Shown here: positions 6,747-15,082 of the stretch, in pieces
Numbering within the stretch: position 1 is the first letter of the stretch
Layout: each line of letters begins with the position of its first letter
Source: Dehalococcoidia bacterium
GTDB taxonomy: Bacteria > Chloroflexota > Dehalococcoidia > E44-bin15
Direction of reading: 5' to 3'
NCBI GenBank assembly: GCA_004377275.1
Contig: SOIC01000063.1
Location: forward strand, 1-21,187
DNA length: 21,187 nucleotides
Translations under genes and position numbers: made by a program
The notes under the pieces: model-generated
Told to the model about the DNA's origin: nothing
Seen by the model: only the letters and a program-made list of their open reading frames with translations
Databases searched by the model: none

Positions 6747-7214
6747 ATGAAAAGTAAATCTGAGATAGTTGAGGTACAGGCCTTGCCATTTGCTGCTGGC
6801 TTTAACTGGTCAACCGGCTTCCAGATGCAGAGGTTTATCGAAGAACTTGCCAATAGAAAAATCCTGGGAGCAAAATGTCCCCAATGTGGATATACTTATG
6901 TACCCCCAAGGTCCAGATGCGGAAAATGTTATGCCAAAATAGGAGAGGAAAACCTGATAACTCTATCTGGAAAAGGTACCCTGGTTGGCTATACAACAGC
7001 GTATGTCAAATTAGATGGTCAGGGGAATTTTCAAGATTTAGAGGAACCCGGGATAATCGGGGCAATAAAGTTAGAGAATGCAGATTCAACGATCTTCATG
7101 CCCCTTGAAGGGATTAAACCCCGGGATGTAACCGAAGGGCTCAAAGTTGAGGTCCAGTGGCGAGAGGAGACAAAAGGGGAGCTGGCAGATATAAGGTGTT
7201 TCAAACCTGCTTGA
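6747..7214 (+). CDS. DUF35 zinc-ribbon/OB-fold protein, second copy
   Basis: A 155-residue paralogue of the preceding gene, ATG at 6747 behind GGGAGGG. The zinc ribbon has Cys44, Cys47, Cys58 and Cys61 around YTYVPPRSRC, preceded by the amphipathic helix FQMQRFIEELANRK and followed by an OB-fold (GKGTLVGYTTAYVKLDG, PGIIGAIKLENAD). Two thiolase-like genes followed by two DUF35 genes suggests each thiolase-like protein has its own DUF35 partner, or that all four form one complex. It ends in TGA, showing TGA is a normal stop codon here, which matters for the selenocysteine question at 3057. Confidence 0.88.
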   Translation: MKSKSEIVEVQALPFAAGFNWSTGFQMQRFIEELANRKILGAKCPQCGYTYVPPRSRCGKCYAKIGEENLITLSGKGTLVGYTTAYVKLDGQGNFQDLEEPGIIGAIKLENADSTIFMPLEGIKPRDVTEGLKVEVQWREETKGELADIRCFKPA

Positions 7215-7250
7215 GCGGGGGGATTCCAATAGCGAAAGGAGAAGCGTGAA

Positions 7251-8033
7251 ATGGCTATTAACAAGGTTGTCGATAGCTTTGATGAGGCAGTGAAGGATTT
7301 CTTTGATGGCGCTACCGTTCTGCTTGGCGGTTTTGGTACACCCGGGGGTTGCCCGAGCTACCTTATGGAGGCCCTGGGCAGGCACGGCGCGAAAGATCTA
7401 ACCATTGTATGTAATAACGTTGGCTTCGGAAAAGAACTGATGCAAGTTGTGGCCATGTTCACGAAGGCGCCTGATTGGTGGTATGACGGTGGACAGCTGG
7501 CGGATAACCGACAGGTGAAGAAAGCCATCGCTGCCTTCCCTGTGCTTGCCTCTCCACTATTGGTATCTCCCTTCGAGAAGCAGCTTCGCGCCAGCGAGGT
7601 GGAGATCGATATAGTTCCCCAGGGAACCCTGGCGGAGCGGATAAGAGCCGCTAAAGCCGGCATTGGGGCCTTCTATTGTCCTGTGGGCCCGGGGACCATC
7701 GTTGAGAAAGGGAAGGAAATAAAGGTTATTGACGGCAGGAAGCATGTCCTTGAGTATCCGATAAAAGCTGATTTCGGTCTGATCAGGGCATATAAAGCGG
7801 ATAGGCTGGGAAATCTGATCTATCGAGGCACCTCCAGGACCTTCAACGCCACAATGGCCGGTGCGGCAAAGGTCACTATTGCCGAGGTGGACGAGGTTGT
7901 CGAGTTGGGAGATCTTGACCCTGAGAGCGTGGTTACCCCCGCCCTGTATGTCGATAGGGTAGCGGTAAGGCCCGAGGCGGGTAGAACCGAAATCATTCAG
8001 AAGATAAGCAAGGAAGAACAGCTCCAGAAATAG
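7251..8033 (+). CDS. 3-oxoacid-type CoA-transferase, subunit A
   Basis: A 260-residue alpha subunit of a class I CoA-transferase (SCOT/AtoD/PcaI type). ATG preceded by AAAGGAG. The glycine-rich GGFGTPGG at about 26-33 and the block VPQGTLAERIRAAKAGIGAF, then YPIKADFGLIRAYKADRLGN and YRGTSRTFNATMA, are typical. It moves CoA from a donor such as acetyl-, succinyl- or an acyl-CoA to a carboxylic acid. The catalytic Glu is on the B subunit, encoded 8 bp downstream, so both make one heteromeric enzyme. Subunit A of a glutaconate-type transferase or IpdA-like hydrolase is the alternative, but the sequence reads as the 3-oxoacid type. Physiological substrate unknown. Confidence 0.9.
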   Translation: MAINKVVDSFDEAVKDFFDGATVLLGGFGTPGGCPSYLMEALGRHGAKDLTIVCNNVGFGKELMQVVAMFTKAPDWWYDGGQLADNRQVKKAIAAFPVLASPLLVSPFEKQLRASEVEIDIVPQGTLAERIRAAKAGIGAFYCPVGPGTIVEKGKEIKVIDGRKHVLEYPIKADFGLIRAYKADRLGNLIYRGTSRTFNATMAGAAKVTIAEVDEVVELGDLDPESVVTPALYVDRVAVRPEAGRTEIIQKISKEEQLQK

Positions 8034-8041
8034 GAGGCATC

Positions 8042-8713
8042 ATGGCTGAGAAGCAGAAGTTAAGCAGAGAGACCATGGCCTTTCGGGTAGCTAAGGAGTT
8101 TGAGGATGGAATGGTGGTGAACCTGGGTATCGGCATTCCTACCCTTTGTGCCAACTACCCCTCGCCGGATAAGGAGATCCTCTATCAAACGGAGAACGGC
8201 GCCCTTAACTTCGGTCCTAATGCCACTCCTGAGGAGGCGGACCTGGATCTGGTCAATGCAGGGGGGCAAATGGTAACCCCAAAGCCGGGGATGGCCTTGT
8301 TCGCCCACGATGAGTCCTTTGCCATGATCAGGGGGGGGCACATCGACATGTGCGTTTTAGGGGTAATGCAGGTATCGGATAAAGGGGACCTTGCCAACTG
8401 GCTGCTCCCCGAGCGGGGTATTGGCAGTATCGGTGGGGCGATGGACCTGGCCGTCGGTGCCAAAAAGCTGATTGTGGTCACCGAGCACACCACTAAAGAT
8501 GGCAAGCCCAAGATTGTGCGAAAATGCAGCTATGAGCTTACCGCTCAGGAGTGTGTTGACATGATCGTAACCGACCTGGCGGTTATCGAGGTCACCGACA
8601 AAGGGCTGGTGCTAAAGGAGGTAGCCCCGGGGTGGACCGCCGAGGAGATTCAGGAGCTGACCGAGCCCAAGCTCATCGTAGCCCCCGACTTGAAGGAAAT
8701 AGAGTTGATGTAA
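8042..8713 (+). CDS. 3-oxoacid-type CoA-transferase, subunit B (catalytic Glu)
   Basis: A 223-residue beta subunit. The Shine-Dalgarno AGGAGG overlaps the TAG stop of subunit A, a sign of tight coupling and equal expression. NLGIGIPTL (27-35) and the catalytic motif YQTENGALNFGP are present, with the nucleophilic glutamate at residue 51; further on GGHIDMCVLGVMQVSDKGDL and IGGAMDLAVGAKKLIV are family blocks. The glutamate forms the enzyme-CoA thioester during transfer. With the neighbouring ligase at 10165, the cluster has two independent routes for CoA activation. Confidence 0.92.
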   Translation: MAEKQKLSRETMAFRVAKEFEDGMVVNLGIGIPTLCANYPSPDKEILYQTENGALNFGPNATPEEADLDLVNAGGQMVTPKPGMALFAHDESFAMIRGGHIDMCVLGVMQVSDKGDLANWLLPERGIGSIGGAMDLAVGAKKLIVVTEHTTKDGKPKIVRKCSYELTAQECVDMIVTDLAVIEVTDKGLVLKEVAPGWTAEEIQELTEPKLIVAPDLKEIELM

Positions 8714-8810
8714 TTCCCCGTACCTCAGGTTCAGGTAGGACATGAGTGATTGCTCATTATGATTCCCCAAAATAAGATGTCTATGATCGGCTATAGAAAG
8801 GGGTAGTAAG

Positions 8811-10001
8811 TTGGACTTCAGATTTACCCAGGAGCAGGAGGCCTTACGGCAGGAGGTTAGGGATTGGCTGAGGAGGGAGATCCCGGCCAGGTGGATTGAG
8901 CTCGGGGTCGCCTTGTGGGAGGACAATGACGAGATCTGGACCATTGCACGGGATTTCGAGCGAAAGCTGGCTGCGAAGGGCTGGCTTGCCCCGGGATATC
9001 CATCGCGATATGGCGGAATAGACGCTACCCCTATGGAGCAGGCTATACTCGGCGAGGAGAAGGCATATGCTGGAGCACCCGCAATGTTGAGCGATGTCTT
9101 GGCTGCGGGCTGGGTAGGCCCCACCATCCTTCTTTTCGGCACCGAGGAGCAGAAGGAAAGGTATGTGGGGGGGATCGGGAGGGGGGAACTGGTCTTTTGT
9201 CTGGGCTACAGCGAGCCAGAGGCCGGCTCAGACCTGGCGGCAGTTCAGACCCTGGCGGTGGAGGATGGCGACCATTACATCATTAACGGCCAGAAGATAT
9301 TCACCAGCCTGGCCCATCGCGCCGATTACTGCTGGCTGGCGGCCAGGACCGACCGCGATGTCCCCAAACACAAGGGGATTAGCATGTTCATCGTCGACAT
9401 GAAGACGCCAGGCATTACCGTGCGCCCACTGGTAAACATGCTGGGGTTTCACGAATTCAATGAGGTCTTCTTCGACAATGTCCGCATTCCCACAGAGAAT
9501 ATGGTGGGGGAGAAAAACCGTGGCTGGTACACCCTGATCGCTGCCCTCAACTTCGAACGCTCCGTGGTCTACATTCCTGCGGCAAACCGCCGTTTAATCA
9601 AGGAACTGGTCAGCTATGCCAGGGAGACGCCCTGGGAGGGGGGGGTATTAGCTGATAACCCGCTAGTTCGGCACAAGCTGGCGGAAATGGCGTTGGAGAA
9701 TGAGGTCTGTCGCCTGCTCTGCTATCGCGTGGTGTGGATGCAGACCCGGGGAATGATCCCCGCATATGAGACCTCCGTGTCTTATCTTCATACCGCCGAT
9801 CTCACCCGGCGGCTGGCCCACATCGGTATGGAGATGCTGGGCCTTTACGGGCCACTGGACAGGTCTTCTAAGTGGGCGCCGCTTAAGGGGGCGATAAAAA
9901 GCTTGTGCCTGGGCGCGCTGGGCCTGGGCATCGGTGGAGGGACCAACGAGATCCAGCGTAATATCATCGCCACCATAGGGCTGGGACTGCCCCGGGGGTA
10001 G
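8811..10001 (+). CDS. Acyl-CoA dehydrogenase
   Basis: A 396-residue flavoprotein of the acyl-CoA dehydrogenase family, oxidising acyl-CoA to 2-enoyl-CoA with electrons to ETF. The start is TTG 8811 (reading MDFRFTQEQEALRQEVRDWL) with GAAAGGGG upstream; no ATG fits. Landmarks are LGYSEPEAGSDLAAVQT (131-147, FAD-binding), IINGQKIFTS (157-166), FFDNVRIPTENMVGE (220-234) and the C-terminal GGGTNEIQRNIIA (375-387). The position that holds the catalytic Glu of medium-chain enzymes (YEGT) is Gly here, so the base is probably elsewhere, with Glu249 in LNFERS the candidate by analogy with the isovaleryl-CoA/long-chain type. A 97-bp gap separates it from CoA-transferase B. Confidence 0.92.
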   Translation: MDFRFTQEQEALRQEVRDWLRREIPARWIELGVALWEDNDEIWTIARDFERKLAAKGWLAPGYPSRYGGIDATPMEQAILGEEKAYAGAPAMLSDVLAAGWVGPTILLFGTEEQKERYVGGIGRGELVFCLGYSEPEAGSDLAAVQTLAVEDGDHYIINGQKIFTSLAHRADYCWLAARTDRDVPKHKGISMFIVDMKTPGITVRPLVNMLGFHEFNEVFFDNVRIPTENMVGEKNRGWYTLIAALNFERSVVYIPAANRRLIKELVSYARETPWEGGVLADNPLVRHKLAEMALENEVCRLLCYRVVWMQTRGMIPAYETSVSYLHTADLTRRLAHIGMEMLGLYGPLDRSSKWAPLKGAIKSLCLGALGLGIGGGTNEIQRNIIATIGLGLPRG

Positions 10002-10017
10002 TCATATGGAAGGTCTA

Positions 10018-10033
10018 CCTGGTGGCTACCAGG
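10018..10033. other. Small hairpin after acyl-CoA dehydrogenase gene
   Basis: CCTGGT-GGCT-ACCAGG, a perfect 6-bp stem with a 4-base loop starting 17 bp after the stop codon at 10001. No T-run follows, so it is not a canonical terminator. It may mark mRNA processing between the dehydrogenase and the ligase. Confidence 0.3.
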
Positions 10034-10164
10034 GTGCAGGAGGTGGCCTGAGGGCTTTACCGCCAGTAGGGGATTTCACCACAGGTATAATACATTGGTT
10101 ATGATGCTGATGTAATCATATGACCGTCTCGGTCGCGAGCTTGGGTTTGAAGAGGAGGACGCTA

Positions 10165-11757
10165 ATGAAAGACAAACAGGCAGTGGAAGAAGCCCTGGGG
10201 AGGAGACTCCTTCTGGGGGAAATGATGGCCCGTAATAGCCGCAAGTTTCCCGATAAGGAGGCCCTGGTATTCGGAGAAATCCGTTTAACCTATAAGCAGC
10301 TTAACGCTCGCATCAATCAACAGGCGCATGCCCTGCTCGACCTTGGTATTAAGAAGGGGTCTAAGGTAGCCATACTGTCATTCAACTGCAACCAGTTCAT
10401 GGAGGCATACTTCGCACTGGCGAAGGTCGGTGGGGTGGCCGTGCCCCTCAACTTCCGCCTCCATCCAGAAGAGCTCAAATACATGGTAGAAAACTCCGAT
10501 GCAGAGGCCTTCATCGTGGGGGAGGCTTTTTTACAAACCGTAGAGGGCATTCAGAAAGGCCTCCCTAAGGTAAAGAATTATATTTCCATCACCGACCAGC
10601 CGGTGGAAGGGATGCTGCACTTCGAAACCTGGATCTCAAAATATTCCGACGAAGAACCGCTTATTCTGGTCGATGAGGATGATCCGGCGTTTATCATGTA
10701 CACCGCCGGAACCACCGGCAGGCCCAAGGGAGCGGTGATAACCAATAAGAATGAAATCGTCATGTGGGCGCTGGCAGCCCCGGTAGTCGTCTCTGAACCG
10801 GGAGCCTCTGACCTGTGGGACGCTCGGGCTTTTGGCGCCCCTCCAATATTTCATCTGGCATCCTTCGGTTTCTGCCAGTTCATGTTCTTCATAGGTGCGA
10901 CCGTCGTGCTACCCACCGAGGTATTCAATCCAGCCTACATCATGGAGACCATCGAGAAGGAAAGGATCTCCGTAATAATCCTGATACCCGCCATGGCCAA
11001 TTTCCTCCTGCTGCTGCCTGATCTCGACAAATACGATACCAGTTCCCTGAGGGTGTGGGGGTCTTCGGGGGCGATCTTGCCCACTGAGACCCGGAAGAAG
11101 ATTCTACAGTACTTCCCTAATGTCAAGATCTATGATCTGTTCGGTATGACCGAGATGAGTGCGATAGTATCGACGCTCTTGCCAAGCGAATCCGAGGGGC
11201 GAGAGACATCGGTAGGTAAAGCCCTCCCCTTCATTGAGATACGGGTCGTTGATGATGAAGACAACGATGTTCCAGTGGGGGTTGTCGGTGAAGCGATCTA
11301 TCGGGGACCGACGGTGCTTAAGGAGTATTACAAGAATCCCCAGGCCACTGCGGAGGCTATGCGGGGCGGCTGGTTTCACTCCGGTGATCTGGTCAGGCGC
11401 GATGAAGAAGGGTATCTCTATATCGTGGACCGCAAGAAGGACATGATAATCAGCGGTGGCGAAAACATATACCCGGCGGAGATCGAGGAGGTACTGTACA
11501 AGCACCCCAAGATACTGGAGTGTGCCGTCATCGGGGTTCAGGATAAGGATTGGGGTGAATCCGTCAAGGCGGTGGTCGTCCGCAAGCAAGGGGAGGATCT
11601 GACCGCGGAGGAGGTCGTAGAGTTCTGCAAGGGGCATCTGGCTAGCTACAAGAAGCCCAAATCGGTGGAGTTTGTGGATGCCCTACCCCGCAACGCGATG
11701 GGAAAGGTACTGAAGACGGTACTGAGGGAGGAGTACGGTAAGGCTGTTAAATACTAG
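10165..11757 (+). CDS. AMP-forming acyl-CoA synthetase/ligase
   Basis: A 530-residue member of the adenylate-forming (ANL) superfamily that activates a carboxylic acid with ATP and CoA. ATG 10165 has AGAGGAGGA upstream; the longer in-frame start at 10120 has no such signal. The phosphate loop YTAGTTGRPKGA is at 179-190, followed by IYDLFGMTEMSA (A5), YLYIVDRKKDMIISGGENIY (A7-A8 hinge) and the C-terminal lysine motif PRNAMGKVLK with probable catalytic Lys514. Length and motifs fit medium- or long-chain/aryl-acid ligases. It ends the plus-strand cluster and is convergent with the AOR gene. Confidence 0.92.
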   Translation: MKDKQAVEEALGRRLLLGEMMARNSRKFPDKEALVFGEIRLTYKQLNARINQQAHALLDLGIKKGSKVAILSFNCNQFMEAYFALAKVGGVAVPLNFRLHPEELKYMVENSDAEAFIVGEAFLQTVEGIQKGLPKVKNYISITDQPVEGMLHFETWISKYSDEEPLILVDEDDPAFIMYTAGTTGRPKGAVITNKNEIVMWALAAPVVVSEPGASDLWDARAFGAPPIFHLASFGFCQFMFFIGATVVLPTEVFNPAYIMETIEKERISVIILIPAMANFLLLLPDLDKYDTSSLRVWGSSGAILPTETRKKILQYFPNVKIYDLFGMTEMSAIVSTLLPSESEGRETSVGKALPFIEIRVVDDEDNDVPVGVVGEAIYRGPTVLKEYYKNPQATAEAMRGGWFHSGDLVRRDEEGYLYIVDRKKDMIISGGENIYPAEIEEVLYKHPKILECAVIGVQDKDWGESVKAVVVRKQGEDLTAEEVVEFCKGHLASYKKPKSVEFVDALPRNAMGKVLKTVLREEYGKAVKY

Positions 11758-11801
11758 GCAAAGTATTTAATTCCGAGCCGCCCTTTTCCAAGGCTAGGGC
11801 G

Positions 11802-11819
11802 ATGCCATTAGGATGGCAT
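11802..11819. other. Hairpin between convergent genes
   Basis: ATGCCAT-TAGG-ATGGCAT, a perfect 7-bp stem with a 4-base loop, lies between the stop codons of the ligase (11757) and the AOR (11916). There is no U-run on either side, so termination activity is uncertain, although the location is right for a bidirectional terminator. Confidence 0.35.
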
Positions 11820-11915
11820 GTCTGCACTACACCCACTTTGACCGCTGATTAAGTTTCACCCCGAGGGGCAAAGGCTGACCTAACCCATTTGTCTTATTCA
11901 TGGGTTGCTGAATCT

Positions 11916-13751
11916 CTACAGTGCCTCTGCGGTGAAGGCCAAGCCCAGTTCTTCGAGCGTACCCCGGGTAGGACGGCCGGTCTCCGGGTCCCAGCCGAAC
12001 TCGGCGTAGGCGCCGGAGAGAAGGGTCTCGACGTCGGGGACCGTTCCCTCAGTTCCGCCGTCGCTAAGGGGCTTGAGCAGCAGGTCGGGCAGGCGGTCGT
12101 CGGCGCGGGTGAGGCCAAGTCGAATATTAAGCATTCGCTTGAGCGTGACGATGCGCTTTCCCAGCGTCATCAGGTCATCGGCCTCGAGGTTCCACCCCAT
12201 CACGCTGTTTATGGCTGTCAGCATCCGCTCGACACCGACATCCTGGAAATAGCAAAGGTTGATGGCGTTGTACAGATTGCGCCACGCCTGGCTTCGCGCA
12301 GCGATGCGGCCTTTCTCCACCGATGACTCGAGACGGTCTCCCTCCGGAATGCCCAGCTCCGGTACGGCGGCCTGGCCCATATCTACACCGTACATGTCGC
12401 CCTGCATATGGGCGGCTCCGCATGGTGAGAGCGCGTAGATTACTGCCATGCCTGCGAACGCGCGCGGGTCGTGCATGGGCACTTCCAGCCGGTTGACGGT
12501 CACCGCCAACTCGGGTGCGCCGAATCGCTCAGCCAGGGCAGCGTTTCCTTCGGCCAGGATGTCGCCGAATCCTTCGCGGCGGGAGATCATCTCGATCAGG
12601 CGGTGTGTTGTCTTAATGTCGCCGTAGCGGATCTCCAAACCACCCGTGTTCGCCGGGACGAGGATGCCGCGCTCGAACATCTCGCAGGCCAGCGCTATGG
12701 TACAGCCGACGCTGATGGTATCGAGGCCGTGGAGGTTGCAGAGGTGCCCGGCGTAGATAACTGCTTCCAGGTCGTCTACCATCGCCAGCGAACCCAACGC
12801 GGCCAGAGTCTCGTACTCAGGGCCGTCCACCTTCTCCAGGCCGTAGTTGGGAGCGCGGGTCTCACGGCCGCAGCCGATGGGGCAGCGGTAGCAGGCGTAT
12901 CTCTTGTTCAGGTGCGTCTCCGACATCAGTATGCCGGAGAGTTTACTAGCGTTATCCCACTCACCTTGCTGGTAGTAGCGAATGGGCACATCGCCCCACA
13001 TCAATAAAGCGTCCATAGTGCCAGCGGTGCCAGCCAGACGCAACGCCGTGGGTAAAATGGCTTCGTCTAAGTCAGCAATAATATCCCGGACCACAGCCTT
13101 TAAACGGTTGGGGTCAGCTAGGGAGACTTTAGCAGAGCCGCGCACGCCGATGGCCTTGAGCTTCTTGGAGCCCATCACCGCACCCATACCGGTCCGGCCG
13201 GCGGCACGTCCGCGGTCGTTCATCACGGCGGCCATCTTGACCTGGTTCTCACCCGCTACGCCGATGCAGGTCACACGGGCCTTGGGCTCGCCAATGGCCT
13301 CACGTACCCGCTCCTGCGTCGCGTATGAATCACTACCCCAAATACCATCGGCGTCATGCAGCTCGGCATGGCCGTTAACGATAGAGAGCCACAACGGTGC
13401 CTTAGCCTGCCCGGTGATGATGACACCATCGTAGCCGGCAAAGCGTAGCTCAGGGCCGAAGAAGCCGCCGGTGTTGGCCTCGCCCCAGATATGGGTGAGC
13501 GGTGAAATGGCGCATACACTGCAGCGGGCAGCCGATGGCATCGCAGTGCCGACCAGGGGGCCGGTCATAAAAACCAGTGGGTTTTCTGGCCCCAACGGGT
13601 CGGTATCGCCATCCACCATATCGTAGACGAGCCGTGCCGCTAGTCCGCTGCCGCCGACGAAGGCGCGAGCGTGCTCCTCATTCAGCTTCTCATCACGTAG
13701 TTCCCCTGTGCTGAGGTCAACGCGAAGGATCTTTCCCATATAGCCGTTCAT
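11916..13751 (-). CDS. Aldehyde:ferredoxin oxidoreductase (W/Mo-pterin)
   Basis: A 611-residue protein, the usual AOR length. It oxidises aldehydes to carboxylates, or in reverse reduces acids, passing electrons to ferredoxin. The [4Fe-4S] ligands are Cys287, Cys290 and Cys294 (CYRCPIGC) and Cys500 (INLCYF), a spacing nearly identical to the archaeal AOR. The pterin-binding stretch RAAGRTGMGAVMGSKKLKAI is at about 182-201, and the N-terminal domain begins GKILRVDLSTGE. The ATG has GGAGGT upstream. It follows the Fe-alcohol dehydrogenase by 55 bp on the same strand, so alcohol to aldehyde to acid is a sensible combined path. Cys residues all read as TGC/TGT; no selenocysteine codon is seen. 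Confidence 0.95.
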   Translation of the reverse strand: MNGYMGKILRVDLSTGELRDEKLNEEHARAFVGGSGLAARLVYDMVDGDTDPLGPENPLVFMTGPLVGTAMPSAARCSVCAISPLTHIWGEANTGGFFGPELRFAGYDGVIITGQAKAPLWLSIVNGHAELHDADGIWGSDSYATQERVREAIGEPKARVTCIGVAGENQVKMAAVMNDRGRAAGRTGMGAVMGSKKLKAIGVRGSAKVSLADPNRLKAVVRDIIADLDEAILPTALRLAGTAGTMDALLMWGDVPIRYYQQGEWDNASKLSGILMSETHLNKRYACYRCPIGCGRETRAPNYGLEKVDGPEYETLAALGSLAMVDDLEAVIYAGHLCNLHGLDTISVGCTIALACEMFERGILVPANTGGLEIRYGDIKTTHRLIEMISRREGFGDILAEGNAALAERFGAPELAVTVNRLEVPMHDPRAFAGMAVIYALSPCGAAHMQGDMYGVDMGQAAVPELGIPEGDRLESSVEKGRIAARSQAWRNLYNAINLCYFQDVGVERMLTAINSVMGWNLEADDLMTLGKRIVTLKRMLNIRLGLTRADDRLPDLLLKPLSDGGTEGTVPDVETLLSGAYAEFGWDPETGRPTRGTLEELGLAFTAEAL

Positions 13752-13806
13752 AGTTTACCTCCGTTGCGGAATAGGGACGCATCATGCTGCGCTACCATGG
13801 AAACGT

Positions 13807-14970
13807 CTAGAAGTCTATTGGTTGGCCGTCGTAGGCATAGAGGAAAAGCTGGCGCAGTTGCTCGTAGGAGGGGGAACGGACGGCGGTGATTATTTGCGTA
13901 TCGTTGAAGGCGTCGTCCACCATTTTATCCACCTGTGCCTCGTAAGCCTCGCGCTCGATACCGGCTTCTACGACCTTGGTGGGGTTGCCGACCTTCTGAC
14001 ACAGGTCGCGGATGAATCCGGCCAGCGCCTGCGCAGCTTTCTTACCTCCCTCATTGGAGCACCCGATGAAGGCGGCCATTTCGGCGAACCGCTCCGGCTC
14101 CTCGCCGGCGCCGAACTCGATGGTATAGGGGAGGAAGAGAGCGACGGCGCGGCCGTGGGGTACATGGAATACTGCACCCAGCGTGTGCCCCATGGCGTGG
14201 GCCATCGAGGCCATGGCATTGCCGAAGCCCAGGCCGGCACAGGTGGCAGCGTTATGCATCCTCTCACGCGCCTCCATGTCGGAACCGTCAGTTACCGCAC
14301 GTGGCAGGTACTGAAAAACGAGGCGAGCAGCGCTGAGGCACAGACCGTCGGTAAGGTCGGTTTGCCAGGTGCAAGTGTAGCCTTCTACGGCGTGGGTCAG
14401 CGCGTCCAGGCCGGTGTCGGCGGTCAGCTGGGGTGGCATCCCCGCTGCCATCTCCGGGTCCACGATAGCGATGTCGGCTTTGTTCTCTGGATGGCCCAGC
14501 CCCATTTTCCGCTGCCCCTCGGTATCGGTCAGCACGATGCCCCAGGTAACCTCGGCGCCGGTGCCGCTGGTGGTGGTGATGGTAATCAGACGCGCTTTCC
14601 GGCGCAGAACTAGGTCCCCGATCGGGTTGATGGCGGCTGGCTCCATGTCGGGATGCTCGTACAGTACCCAGATGGCCTTGGCGGCGTCCATCGGCGAGCC
14701 ACCACCCAGGCCGACGATCCAGTCGGGCGCGAGCTCCAGGGCAACCTTCGCCCCGCGTTGCACCGTCTGCACGCTGGGGTCGGGCTCGACCTCGTCGAAT
14801 ATATGTACTTCGATACCGGCGCTGTCCAGATGGGCCTTCACCCTATCCACCAGGCCCAGTTGGACCAGCGTAGCGTCGGTAACGATTAGTGCACGCCTGC
14901 CCTCTAACTCATCGAGGACTTCCAGTGCCCCTTCACCGAAGACGATTCGTGGCGAGACGAAGTTCCACAT
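13807..14970 (-). CDS. Iron-containing (group III) alcohol dehydrogenase
   Basis: A 387-residue NAD(P)-dependent dehydrogenase of the Fe-ADH family. The nucleotide-binding GGGSPMDAAK is at 89-98 and TTTSGTGAEV follows at about 132-141. Metal ligands can be placed as Asp189 and His193 (GLDALTHAVEGY), His258 (MAHAMGH) and His272 (HVPHG), matching the spacing in lactaldehyde reductase. The ATG is preceded by AAGGAGGT. It is the middle gene of the minus-strand operon SCP2-ADH-AOR. The substrate could be a primary alcohol, a 4-hydroxy acid or a lactaldehyde-like compound; the AOR downstream suggests that the aldehyde product is removed oxidatively. Confidence 0.94.
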   Translation of the reverse strand: MWNFVSPRIVFGEGALEVLDELEGRRALIVTDATLVQLGLVDRVKAHLDSAGIEVHIFDEVEPDPSVQTVQRGAKVALELAPDWIVGLGGGSPMDAAKAIWVLYEHPDMEPAAINPIGDLVLRRKARLITITTTSGTGAEVTWGIVLTDTEGQRKMGLGHPENKADIAIVDPEMAAGMPPQLTADTGLDALTHAVEGYTCTWQTDLTDGLCLSAARLVFQYLPRAVTDGSDMEARERMHNAATCAGLGFGNAMASMAHAMGHTLGAVFHVPHGRAVALFLPYTIEFGAGEEPERFAEMAAFIGCSNEGGKKAAQALAGFIRDLCQKVGNPTKVVEAGIEREAYEAQVDKMVDDAFNDTQIITAVRSPSYEQLRQLFLYAYDGQPIDF

Positions 14971-15082
14971 CGCGACGACCTCCTTCTGTTAAACGACCAG
15001 AGACTAATGACCAAACATAGATAGTAAAGTGCAGATAGCCAGCTATGCTCGTCCCCTGCCCCTCAGCTATTGCCCTTAGCCG

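Noticed and set aside
10086..10091. TATAAT before the acyl-CoA ligase gene
   Set aside because: No -35 box at a suitable distance and no TG extension; the ligase probably belongs to the upstream transcript, so I do not call an internal promoter.
12471..13007. Long plus-strand frames inside the AOR gene, and similar ones at 13822-14613 and 15879-16871
   Set aside because: They are antisense shadows of strong minus-strand genes with complete catalytic motifs; the higher GC content of this part favours long antisense frames.
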